64,000 nucleotides of DNA, from positions 541,501 to 605,500 of the forward strand of contig JACEFZ010024489.1 in NCBI GenBank assembly GCA_014155875.1, given 5' to 3'. The notes beneath the pieces are model-generated. The model saw nothing but the letters and a program-made list of their open reading frames with translations. It made no database searches and was not told the DNA's origin. This DNA is from Cepaea nemoralis. Its lineage: Eukaryota > Mollusca > Gastropoda > Stylommatophora > Helicidae. Below are positions 46,630 through 55,427 of this stretch, in pieces. Made by a program: the position numbers and the translations under genes. Position 1 is the stretch's first letter. The number at the start of each line of letters is the position of its first letter.

Positions 46630-48609
46630 TTGCGCCTGAAATCCTACCTCCAAAAATGGATGGATTTGGCAGGGTTCAAGCATGACTATGAGAGTCTGGA
46701 AGAGCTCATGATTGTCGACCAGATGCGACAGCAAATGTCAGAACCTCTGAAGACATTCTTGGGAGAACAAGGGGCGGAACGGCTTGATATGGTGAATAAG
46801 CTGGCGGAAAGATTCGTTGAAGTCCATGGGGAGGCGGAAGAAACCTGTACACCAACCACCAAAGGTCAGGAGAAACATGACCGAAAGAAATTCAAAGGCT
46901 CAGAAACAAAGAAAGTGGAACCTTATGCAAACACTTCAGAGAAGAGTCCAGAGAAGACAAAGGATGGGAGACAGAGCCCACCCAACTCTCAACCGAAACG
47001 ACAGTGGTCTGAGAAGTGGTGTTCGATCTGCAAGTCGCCCTCTCACAACACAAAAGACTGCAAATCGAAAACGAAAAGCTCTCACTTCGCAGCCTGCCGC
47101 GTGGCTCCAAAGGTGGTTGCCACCGAAAAGGTCGAGGTTGTTGAAGGAACTCTGGACCAAGAGAGGCCACCTGTGGTCGAACTGATTGAAGTCAACGGCC
47201 AGCAGGTTACCTGTCTCTATGATTCTGGTTTGGACGGGGAAGCTGTGATTGATGCCAGCTTGGTACGCCCAGACCAACTCACAGGGGAGACTATTGAGAT
47301 ACAGCCTGCAATGAGGAGTGCTGTTGCCATGACACTGCCAATCGCCAAGGTGGAGATTAAATCCAGGTACGTCACAGGCATCATTCCAGCGGCTGTGTTA
47401 TCTGATTCCCTATTTGCCGTGATCCTTGGTACGAAATACGTGTTCTTGGGGATGCCCAAACAACCCGCTCACATGGGAACATCAGCCACTGGATCCCAAA
47501 TGAAGGAAAAAGGGGCAGAGACAAGATGCAACAACCCAATGCAACGGGAACTGCATACTGCCCAGAGGAAGGACACTACGTTGAGTCCTTGTTACAAGAA
47601 GCTGCAAAAAAGTGCTGACCCATCAGAACGGGGGCAGTACTTTCTGAGGAATCGACTGCTCTATCGGAGAGCCGGAAGGGGAGACAAACTGCATGAGCAG
47701 TTGGTGGTTCCAGAAGCCCACCGTCCGCACATTCTTCAGAGCGGGCACACCATATCCGGAAGTCAGACATCCGAGAATCGACATATGGGTGTCAGGAGAA
47801 CGTTGCAGCAGATTTCCTGCCATTATTGCTGGCCAGGAATGACCGGAGATGTACGCCGGTTGGTGAAGTCTTGTCCAGAGTGCCAGAAGGCACCACCCAA
47901 AAATCGGACAAAGAGTAAAGGAGCTCTTAAGGTGGGAGAGAAAGTAGTAGTGTGGGGACCAGCAGAGACCAACATGCTGCAAGTAGGATGGCATGGACCT
48001 TATCCTGTGGTAAAGGTTGTGTCCAGGAACACCTACGAAATCCGGATTGGGGGAGAACTGAAAAGTCTTCCTAGGCATCTCCTGCAGAAATATGAGGAGA
48101 GATCCGAGGTAAAATCCTCTCACCTTATGGTAATGGCAGCCATTGGGGAAAAGGTTACAGGTCCAGACGGAGACCAGAGATCCCAAGTACTACATAGGAA
48201 GGCCTATGGGAACGTACGAGGTAGGTCAGATTTTCCAGCCGAAGAGAGGAAGGAAATCACACGTCAGGAAGAGGCCCATAGTGAACCATTCGCTAGTAAC
48301 CCAGTTCAGAAGGGGTGGGTAACGTCGGGAACGGCGCGAAATATCCGAGACTCCAACCAAGGATTAGCTGACCACATCCAACATCGACCGAGATGGTCCT
48401 GGAAGCAAAAATCCATGAGCTTTGGGGAAGACGATTCTGTCCAACGAGGACGATACCGCAAATCCCAGGATGCAAACCTTGAGGAAACTAAGCGGATATG
48501 GAGACACTGCTACAGTCAGGATGGAACGATCCGTCTGTATTGTGAGCCGTCGCTTACGCAAGTCGGAAGTTGGCCGACTGAACGTACAGGCGCGATACGC
48601 CAACACTAG
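46630..48609 (+). CDS. pol: Deleted gag-pol: capsid end, zinc knuckle, protease, integrase zinc domain and C-terminal domain
   Basis: 659 codons, open. The listed start is simply the first ATG-like codon after the gag stop. Residues 1-70 are the capsid end (LEELMIVDQMRQQMSEPLKT). A zinc knuckle CSICKSPSHNTKDC (CX2CX4HX4C) is near residue 132. A protease-like segment carries DSGLDGEAVI near 198, with a short LG strand (VILGTKYVFL). The integrase zinc domain follows, ending CPECQKAPP near 420, and joins in frame to the integrase C-terminal domain (GWHGPYPVVKVV ... PRHLLQKYEE). The DDE core between these is deleted, and RT, expected after it, is absent. The last 170 residues are unfamiliar and may be read through shifted RT/3' sequence. 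The copy cannot catalyse integration. Confidence 0.82.
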   Translation: MRLKSYLQKWMDLAGFKHDYESLEELMIVDQMRQQMSEPLKTFLGEQGAERLDMVNKLAERFVEVHGEAEETCTPTTKGQEKHDRKKFKGSETKKVEPYANTSEKSPEKTKDGRQSPPNSQPKRQWSEKWCSICKSPSHNTKDCKSKTKSSHFAACRVAPKVVATEKVEVVEGTLDQERPPVVELIEVNGQQVTCLYDSGLDGEAVIDASLVRPDQLTGETIEIQPAMRSAVAMTLPIAKVEIKSRYVTGIIPAAVLSDSLFAVILGTKYVFLGMPKQPAHMGTSATGSQMKEKGAETRCNNPMQRELHTAQRKDTTLSPCYKKLQKSADPSERGQYFLRNRLLYRRAGRGDKLHEQLVVPEAHRPHILQSGHTISGSQTSENRHMGVRRTLQQISCHYCWPGMTGDVRRLVKSCPECQKAPPKNRTKSKGALKVGEKVVVWGPAETNMLQVGWHGPYPVVKVVSRNTYEIRIGGELKSLPRHLLQKYEERSEVKSSHLMVMAAIGEKVTGPDGDQRSQVLHRKAYGNVRGRSDFPAEERKEITRQEEAHSEPFASNPVQKGWVTSGTARNIRDSNQGLADHIQHRPRWSWKQKSMSFGEDDSVQRGRYRKSQDANLEETKRIWRHCYSQDGTIRLYCEPSLTQVGSWPTERTGAIRQH

Positions 48610-48817
48610 TGTCTGGCATTATGAGGATATAGGCTATCAGTGAGATCGCCTAATTGCTGGGGAGGCAATACCTTTGAGGATACAGGCAGAATATCAACAT
48701 TTGATGTGTTGAGCCATCTCCCAGAAACTGAACATGCGCTTGATGAGTGGATTGTGGTGGATCATCTGGATCGAACCTCCAGTGAGTAAGAGTTGATGCG
48801 GTCAACTCTCTTAAGAG

Positions 48818-50427
48818 GTCACATAATACTGGAGAATTCAGATCCATAATTGATGAAAGGCCTGAAGCCGCCATCGCTAGGCGCCACAACTATTTGATGT
48901 GGAGAAATATGTTCCCAATTTCAGACACCACCGGGATTCCAGGAGAAGTCCCGAGATCAAAGGGAAACGTCGGCATTCTGTTTGCCCGGATCTCAGGAGA
49001 ATGGAGAAAAGGGGGGGGGGGGGGGCGGTGCCGTCTTGATTGAAGTCCGGTCACGTGAGTGACGTCACTCGAACAACATATTTCGGCTGTTTGAAGTTAA
49101 CGAAACTTGCGTTCAGTCTGTGGATGAACTACAGATAACGGGAGTGTTTTTGTGTTCCTAGTTCTAATGGAGAAGAGGATTTACGGGGTCTCCTGTGTTT
49201 TGGAAACTGTGATGAATTGTGAATTCCGACTCCGAACAGGAACACTAGCATAAGGTAGTCTAGTATTAAATCAAGCTTAGGACTAGAACATTGAGATAGT
49301 GTGTTGTGTGAATGTAGTCTAGGAGCGTCGGCCGCAGCTGGCTGATGCCTAGCTTAAAAGAGGTAGAGTGATATATCATTTCACTCGGCAGGGTAAGACC
49401 AGTGTAATGGGATGATATTCGGTGAGATTTGGGATGGCTGGGGGGGGGGAATAGGGGAAATGTAAATGGTGGGATATTCCGGTAGGGAGGCCTACTGGGG
49501 CTCCTGTGTTTGTCCGTTTGGTCTTTCCTTTCCTTACCACCCAAATGTGAAGAACTATTGTGCCTTTATGCCAGAGTGTAGTTCTAGGTTAATCAGGATA
49601 CATGTCTGAGTGGCCTTTGGCCTACAATCACATACAGTGGATTCGAATAGGGTTTTTCTCTCACAGAATGTTTTATTTTCACCAGGTTCCACGGTTTAAC
49701 AGAAAGAAAGTATTACTACTAGGTGTGGACAATGCCAGTCACACTGAGTGATATTTTACTGTACCGGAGAAATTAGGGACAGCTGGGAGAGGAGAAAAAT
49801 AGCAGTCACACTGAGTGCAGTTATATTAAATGGCCTCGGAAATGGGACATCGTTCCAAAAATTATAAACTCATAGAAATCAGGAGTGTTATCCTGAAAGG
49901 GCCAGTGTAGCAGTGATTGAGTGCCCAAGGCAGTTGTTTCTATGAAACTATTAACACCTCCATAGACAATGACAATATTAAGTAGAGAGGTGGAACAACA
50001 GTGATTTTACAGTAACCATGACTATGTCGAGTGACGATAACTATTAGGTTGTAGAGAGGTTACAGAGTAAAGACATTCATTCAGTAACATTCGGCAACCG
50101 GACTGAAAGTTGTCTTTAAACTTGGGTGAGATATAAGGAGATCTTCGTGGGTATCGGGATCTTAATGAACAGATTAAGTATATAGTGTGTTCCTGATTCA
50201 TGGACAGTAATAGGCCATATTCCGTAGTGGAGAACAGTCACCCAGACTATATATATGATTAACTCCAAGAAGTCAACCATTGTCCGGAGAGATGCTTCAT
50301 TCGGTGAGACCTGTTCCGAACTTACTGTGGTGTGATGTGGCATGGCCTAACATGATGAACGATCCTGAGCTCACTAATCTATTCTCACATACACCATAGA
50401 AAATACTACATATTTCCACACGCAAAC

Positions 50428-50483
<56 letters not shown>

Positions 50484-50728
50484 ACACTTTTCTGTATTAA
50501 ATGTTTAGTTTATCATTTGTTAAAATACAGTCTTGTGTGGGTATGTTCTGAAACAATATGAAGGGTATTGTTTAGTGGTAAGAAGAAGAAGAGGAAAGAG
50601 AGAGATAGGGTACATAAGACTGACAGGGGGTTTGTAGACAAAGGTCCGGCAGAAGCCCAAGCTAAGGAAAAGGATTTTAAACAGTGTGCCTGTTGACTCC
50701 ACTTCCCCCCTAGGGACGACTGGCGACA
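48818..50728 (+). repeat. 3' LTR, full length 1.9 kb
   Basis: Starts GGTCACATAATACTGG (the 5' copy has TG) and ends GGCGACA. It contains a G run at about 49013-49025, a TCACGTGAGTGACGTCAC palindrome near 49051-49068 and a (CA)n tract at 50431-50480. No credible ORF. Confidence 0.9.
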
Positions 50729-50929
50729 GTTTCATCCCATATGGCTCTGTCTCTTTCCGCACGGCGGGCTGCCGAAAGCGTTGCACAAAGCACGAACTCC
50801 GTAGCTCCAGCAGCAACGACAAAGTCCGATAAGAATGCACTCGTGAACAGAAAGACGTAGCCCGGAATCGAGCACACAATCTTCGGAGCGTGAGGCAGAC
50901 GGCATGACCACTTCGCCACGGAGACTCCC
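50729..50929 (-). mobile_element. SINE1, head and body, other half of 44992-45043
   Basis: Reverse complement of SINE1: TTTCATCCCATATGGCTCTG up to CACTTCGCCACGGAGACTCC. The tRNA-like head is at the right end. Confidence 0.9.
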
Positions 50930-51289
50930 GGTACTGTATTGTAAGCGACAGGTCAGGGGGCAGTGGAGGCAGTGATTGATACAATAGTTGCAGGCAGTGG
51001 GAAAGAGTTGGCCTAACCATGCATAGCAAGATAGCAGAAGTAATGGTGATATCATAGAAGCTGATTCAGGCTGAGTGGCTATGTTGTACGGCGTCCGCTT
51101 CTGACCCAAGCAGACCGGGCATCAATCATACTGTGAACTTTTCCTCATTTCGTGTCAGGTGCTAGGTCTTCGCGCGTCTTATGTCACGGCGTAATGAAGT
51201 TGAATGACCAATGTCCTTCCTCATGTCTTGCCTTCTCAGACATGATGGATCAGTGGTTCACATTTTTTTTTTGCTTTATTTCTTTTTTG
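50930..51289. other. Nothing recognised
   Basis: Unassigned. A 125-codon minus-strand ORF starts here but runs into the SINE and is not credible. Confidence 0.4.
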
Positions 51290-51745
51290 TACGCTCGCTT
51301 TGAACTCACGCGTAGTCCTTACACGTGATACTACAGGGCGTATTTTTAATGGCTGTAGTGTTTGAAAATATTTCCAGTCCGAGTTTTGTATTTACCATGT
51401 TACATATTTACTATGTTGCATGAACTTTACAGGGGGTGAATACAAAACTTAGACCGGCAATATTTTCGAACACTGCACAGTCATTAAAAAATACACCATA
51501 TACTTCTAGTGCACTGGACCGATTTTTGCCTGTGGATTAGCTTTCTCTATTACCAGTGTCCCTCGCCATCAAGCGAGCTCACTCCGACTTCAAAGGTACT
51601 TGTAATTTGCGTCCCGAAGTCAATGAAGAGGCGTCAATATTTTAATCCACCTGACCGGTGTATGGGTTGAACCCGCTACCTCTACATCAGCACACTGGAA
51701 GTTTAAGAGCGAGCGCTCTTATCAGTTCGGTCATGCCTACACCCC
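51290..51745 (-). mobile_element. SINE3 copy interrupted by a MITE
   Basis: Matches 20361-20640 on both sides of 51332-51499: ACGCTCGCTTTGAACTCACG on the left; TGCCTGTGGATTAGCTTTCT and GGTTGAACCCGCTACCTCTA on the right. Confidence 0.75.
51332..51499. mobile_element. 168-bp MITE, 4-bp duplication ATAC
   Basis: Imperfect inverted ends: TACAGGGCGTATTTTTAATG on the left and, in reverse complement, ATGGTGTATTTTTTAATGAC on the right; GTGTTTGAAAATATT pairs with AATATTTTCGAACAC. ATAC at 51328-51331 and 51500-51503. The uninterrupted SINE3 at 20404 (TGATACTTCTAATG) is the empty site. Superfamily unknown. Confidence 0.75.
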
Positions 51746-52256
51746 CCACCTTCTCCCCAAGAGAAATTATGCTGGGTGGACTAAGATGGTGACATATGAG
51801 GAATACCGCCAACAGAATTTATCCAGAACATCAAGAGCTGGGATGTGTGCAGACGTAGGAATCCTGTGCTAGCTGGCAGGGTACTCGATGAGATAATAAT
51901 TATATTATATTATAAACAGTTTATAGCTCGCAATATAAATAATGTACTGGTGTTTACGGCATAGAATATGTACCATTTAGATTGCTCGTGGTGTATTAAA
52001 CGTTACTGCAAACAAAACAGCAGCATTCTAAATCTAAAAAGCCTCGCCTTCGGTCAGATTTACCTAGATGGCTCACCCCCCCCCCCCCCCCCCCCCCACC
52101 TGTTTTCCCCACATGAAATCTGTACTAACAAGATCCCTTTTGGCAACGAGAACAGCAGTAACATAATAGCAGAGTAACAGTAAAAATAGGACTATTTTAC
52201 ACGTCTAAAGGCGCATGGATATATAGTATAGTGCAAGACCAATATTTGCATTGACC
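51746..52256. other. Nothing recognised; C run at 52077
   Basis: A run of about 21 Cs at 52077-52097. No gene. Confidence 0.45.
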
Positions 52257-52267
52257 AATCGGCACTC

Positions 52268-52514
52268 GCCGGTCTCTCTGGCCGAGAGGTTACAACACTT
52301 TCTCCATAATCCCGTTTATCACGCAGAGTCTCGTAGCAGGCGAGAACTGGGAGCGGTTCGATCCCCGCTGGTGACTTGCGGGATAACTGAGCCGGCCGCT
52401 CAGAAAGCAATGGCAAACTACTGAGCGTAATCTTGCCAAGAAATCAACAGACAACTGAAAGATGCTGCTGTTGACAGCGATGTCCTGTAAAGGATATGCG
52501 AATTAAACAAAAAA
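52268..52514 (+). mobile_element. SINE2, best copy, exact 11-bp target duplication
   Basis: 247 bp. The head GGTCTCTCTGGCCGAGAGGT with a long-variable-arm-like insert and B-box GGTTCGATCCC looks like a class II (Ser/Leu) tRNA. Core CTCAGAAAGCAATGGCAAAC, then CTTGCCAAGAAATCAACA, end CCTGTAAAGGATATGC and an A-rich tail. TSD AATCGGCACTC at 52257-52267 and 52515-52525. Confidence 0.95.
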
Positions 52515-52627
52515 AATCGGCACTCATTGGGTGATAAGTTCAGTATCACATAGACCAGTAGGATAATACGTGTGACTTATTATTGCGTTGTAGGTGGGGT
52601 TGTGATATTATAGTGTGATAATTTGGT

Positions 52628-52850
52628 CGCGTCTAGTGTGTGCTGTGTGGTTTAGTGGTTACACACCCGCGTCACACGCCAGTGATCCACAGTTCGATCC
52701 CGGGTCCAGTCAGAGAAATGCATAACTGTCTAGTGCTTCCAATAAGGCCTTAGGTTCGTACCGGAATACAGTTAGCGTTGCCAGTAGTGGGTTGTGCTCA
52801 ATATTTAAACCTCAAATCCCGAAACAACAAAATAACTCAACTTATTATTA
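52628..52850 (+). mobile_element. tRNA-headed SINE-like repeat
   Basis: GCTGTGTGGTTTAGTGGTTA (A-box-like), CACAGTTCGATCCCGGGTCC (B box) and a body to about 52850 without the SINE1 or SINE2 core. Confidence 0.55.
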
Positions 52851-52854
52851 GTTT

Positions 52855-53060
52855 TGCTCAAGGGCACAGATGCCAAGAATATCATGTACTGCAATCTCAT
52901 CGATAATCAGAGAAACGGCGCAAATGGGTTCTCCATAGGAGCAGCCTCGCCCGGTAGGGCTAGTCATGTGCACCAGATGACTCCAAACAGTCTGCAGGCG
53001 ACTGAGTGCAAAAGAGTATCAACATTGAAAGTAGGAACTTGGAATGTAAGAAATATGAAT
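52855..53060 (+). mobile_element. Oldest LINE of the nest, 5' end (first part)
   Basis: 5' leader and start of an endonuclease-bearing LINE: STLKVGTWNVRNMN is the typical first strand of the AP endonuclease domain (near 53025). It breaks off at the insertion of the next LINE and continues at 58015. Confidence 0.75.
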
Positions 53061-53090
53061 CTTCTTCTTCTTCTTCTTCTTCTTCTTCAG
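53061..53090 (-). repeat. (GAA)n tail of the LINE
   Basis: Plus strand (CTT)n. The same tail type ends the truncated copy at 63768-63789. Confidence 0.9.
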
Positions 53091-53722
53091 CGTTCCGAGC
53101 CATTGAGGTTCTTTGCTGCAGATACAATCCGTCTCCATTCGTCTCTCTGGTTGACCTTCTCTTGCCAGTCGTTGATTCCAAGTGCTTGTAGGTCTGTACA
53201 TGTATTATCTCTCCACCGCCTTCTTGGTCTACCTCGGGGTCTACGGTCATTTATTTCCTGAGTGTAAGCGAGTTTTGTTTCCCTATTATCTTCCATTCTT
53301 TCTATATGCCCCAGCCATTGTAGTCTATTAGCCTTCATGATACCAGTGATTAGCGGGGACTTAAACAGATCATAAATGTCTTTGTTACTTCTTCTTTTCC
53401 ACTCTCCACTTTGTGTATCCCTAATGGGTCCAAAGATGCGTCTTAAAATTTTGTTCTCAAAGGTTTGTTACAAGGCTTCGTCTCCTTTCGTTGTACTCCA
53501 GGTTTCAGAGCCACACAGCACAACTGGTCTGATCAGTGTTTTGTATATTGGATTTTGGTGTTACGAGATAGCGCCTTTGATTTTAGTAGATGCTGTAGTG
53601 TATAGTATATCTGGATAACGGCCGTCCTGCATTCTCGTCAGGTTGCTCTCCGTCTGGGCGCATGGACCTCAGAGCGACATATTTTAACCCCGGGACTGCC
53701 ACAGGGATCTGCAATCTCACCG

Positions 53723-54181
53723 GTGCTCTTTAATGTGTATACGAGCAAGATTGCATACCTAGAAGCACCAGGGGTTGGAAGGATTCTAACATTTGCAGAT
53801 GATATTCTTGCATACAGGCAGGGGAGAAATAGGGATCAAACAGCCCAGGAGCTACAGGTGACAGTAGACAAAGTGATTGACTGGTGCACTGAAATGAGTG
53901 CTGTCATCAACCCGGAAAAGGCGGCTGTGTTGTGGTGCTCTCTGGACAACAGGATTGTGAGAGATGATGCCCCAAGCCTTACGATAGATGGTCGAAGCGT
54001 CAACAGAGAGAACAAACTGAAGTATCTGGGAATCACATTTGACAGGAGTCTGTCCTTCAAGGACCATGTGGATACGGTTGTGACAAGATCTCAAAAGGGA
54101 CTCAATGCACTTAAAATTATGGCTGCAATGGACACAGAGCAGAGAATGCTCTTCACACTATACCAGCACTTGATCCTCTAG
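53723..54181 (+). pseudogene. Reverse transcriptase palm/thumb of the I-type LINE
   Basis: Contains catalytic motif C as ILTFADDILAYRQG and the thumb start LKYLGITFDRSLSFKDHVDT. The upstream half of RT (motif A) was lost by 5' truncation; a one-base slip at the stop (54179-54181) separates it from the RNase H ORF. It cannot be active. Confidence 0.85.
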
Positions 54182-55311
54182 TGATTGATTATGGACTAGG
54201 ACTTCTCACTGTCTCAAAGAGTCAGCTGGTGAGATTGGAGCGCATACAGAATGAAGCTATGCGGGTCATTCTGGGATGCACCAGAGACACTCCAGTAGTG
54301 TGTATGCGTTACATCCTTGGTCTGCCTACTGTTGCTGGTAGGCACAAGGTGATGCAAGCGAAGGCATACCTCAGAGTAGCTGCAGACACAGATCACCCGT
54401 TGCATGAGGCGCTGGACGTAGTTAAGGGTCAGAGACTGATAAGAGGGAAATCATGGATGGCTCAGGCGGAGGATACGATCAGACAGGTGTGCCCCTTGGA
54501 GAACATTAGGCGAGGAGAGGAGTGGGTCAGAGTGCCAGCCGTGCAGTCAGACTTGTGCAGAGTTATAATCACATTGAGCCGGGAGTGCAGGGAGTGGCCA
54601 GCAGGGGCCACGGAAGTGGAAATTCAGCAACTAATTCAGGAAAATTCTCGCCCGGGTGATGTGATTATCTACACGGATGGGTCGGTGTTGAGAGGTAGGA
54701 GAAGTGCTTGGGGGTTCTTGGCAAAAACTAATGGTCGGCGTTTGGTGCAGGAGAGCCTGGCGTATGATGACACTACATCTAGCTTAAGAATGGAGGTGGA
54801 GGCGGTCAGTGCAGCTTTCCGCTGGATAGAAAACACGATACATACACATATTGTGATTGTAACTGACTCAGAAAGCATGCTGAGAAGGGTGAGAACAGGC
54901 AAGCTTCGTGCAGAGTGGCTTGCTTCGCTTCGGAGGTCACGGGTAGCAAGCATCACCTGGATCTTTTCTCCTGGGCATGCCGGTGTGCTGGGGAATGAAC
55001 AGGCGGACAGATTGGCTGGCTCGGCAGAACTTGGTGGAGTATTGATGCATGACAAGGCAGACGTGGTTGCGGCCTTGTGGGAGCACGTGTACACCTCGGA
55101 GGAGCAAATGGATCACCATAGTCTGGTTAGAATGAGGCAGCGAGGAGTGACGAGGGGATCTGGCCGACGCTCGACGCTCAGAGGAAAGGCGAGACGGACA
55201 TATAATCAGATTGCTACTGGAACTATTAGTGTTGGAACTCTTCGCTGGTTGCTGAGGATGGGGACGGAGCACTTATGGGAATGTCCCGAATGCTGTGATG
55301 TCGGTTCCTAG
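54181..55311 (+). CDS. RT connection and RNase H domain, C-terminal zinc-like end
   Basis: 376 codons, open to a natural stop. Residues 1-150 are the RT-RNase H connection (QNEAMRVILGCTRDTPVVCM). Residues 155-285 are an RNase H1 fold with all four acidic residues in place: IIYTDGSVLRG, MEVEAVSAA, VTDSESMLR and NEQADRLAG. It would degrade RNA in RNA/DNA hybrids during element copying. The ORF ends in HLWECPECCDVGS and the tail repeat follows after one codon. The start codon shown is only the first after the frameshift; this is a piece of a larger ORF2. Confidence 0.85.
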   Translation: MIDYGLGLLTVSKSQLVRLERIQNEAMRVILGCTRDTPVVCMRYILGLPTVAGRHKVMQAKAYLRVAADTDHPLHEALDVVKGQRLIRGKSWMAQAEDTIRQVCPLENIRRGEEWVRVPAVQSDLCRVIITLSRECREWPAGATEVEIQQLIQENSRPGDVIIYTDGSVLRGRRSAWGFLAKTNGRRLVQESLAYDDTTSSLRMEVEAVSAAFRWIENTIHTHIVIVTDSESMLRRVRTGKLRAEWLASLRRSRVASITWIFSPGHAGVLGNEQADRLAGSAELGGVLMHDKADVVAALWEHVYTSEEQMDHHSLVRMRQRGVTRGSGRRSTLRGKARRTYNQIATGTISVGTLRWLLRMGTEHLWECPECCDVGS

Positions 55312-55427
55312 ATCAATCAATCAATCAATCAATCTTATTTCCAGAGTTGATTCTAGTTTGTATTTCTTCCCTTATGATGTTGGAGCAGTTGAAGATTGTA
55401 CCCAGGTATTTGTATGTTTCCGTTCTT

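Larger units (their letters stand above)
45044..50728 (+). mobile_element. Gypsy-type LTR element inserted in a SINE1, internally deleted
   Basis: 5' LTR 45044-45505 and 3' LTR 48818-50728, with an exact 5-bp TSD GTTTC (45039-45043 and 50729-50733) inside SINE1. A primer binding site lies at 45510. gag is broken by two stops and one frameshift; the pol ORF (46630-48609) is open but lacks the integrase core and all reverse transcriptase. It is non-autonomous. Relationship with the 22.8-kb element: the same order gag-protease-zinc domain of integrase, but different LTR sequences, so a different family. Confidence 0.93.
53610..55335 (+). mobile_element. 5'-truncated I-type LINE with RNase H, inserted into the RTE-type LINE
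   Basis: Starts within RT (GAWTSERHILTPGLPQGSAI, from about 53650) and ends in (AATC)n at 55313-55335. It interrupts the minus-strand LINE exactly between the codons for NSGNK and IYYT. Target duplication is short or ambiguous (ATCT, merged with the tail). Confidence 0.92.

Noticed and set aside
50520..51109. Minus-strand ORFs of 125-169 codons
   Set aside because: They run across the LTR end and the SINE1 head; no independent support.
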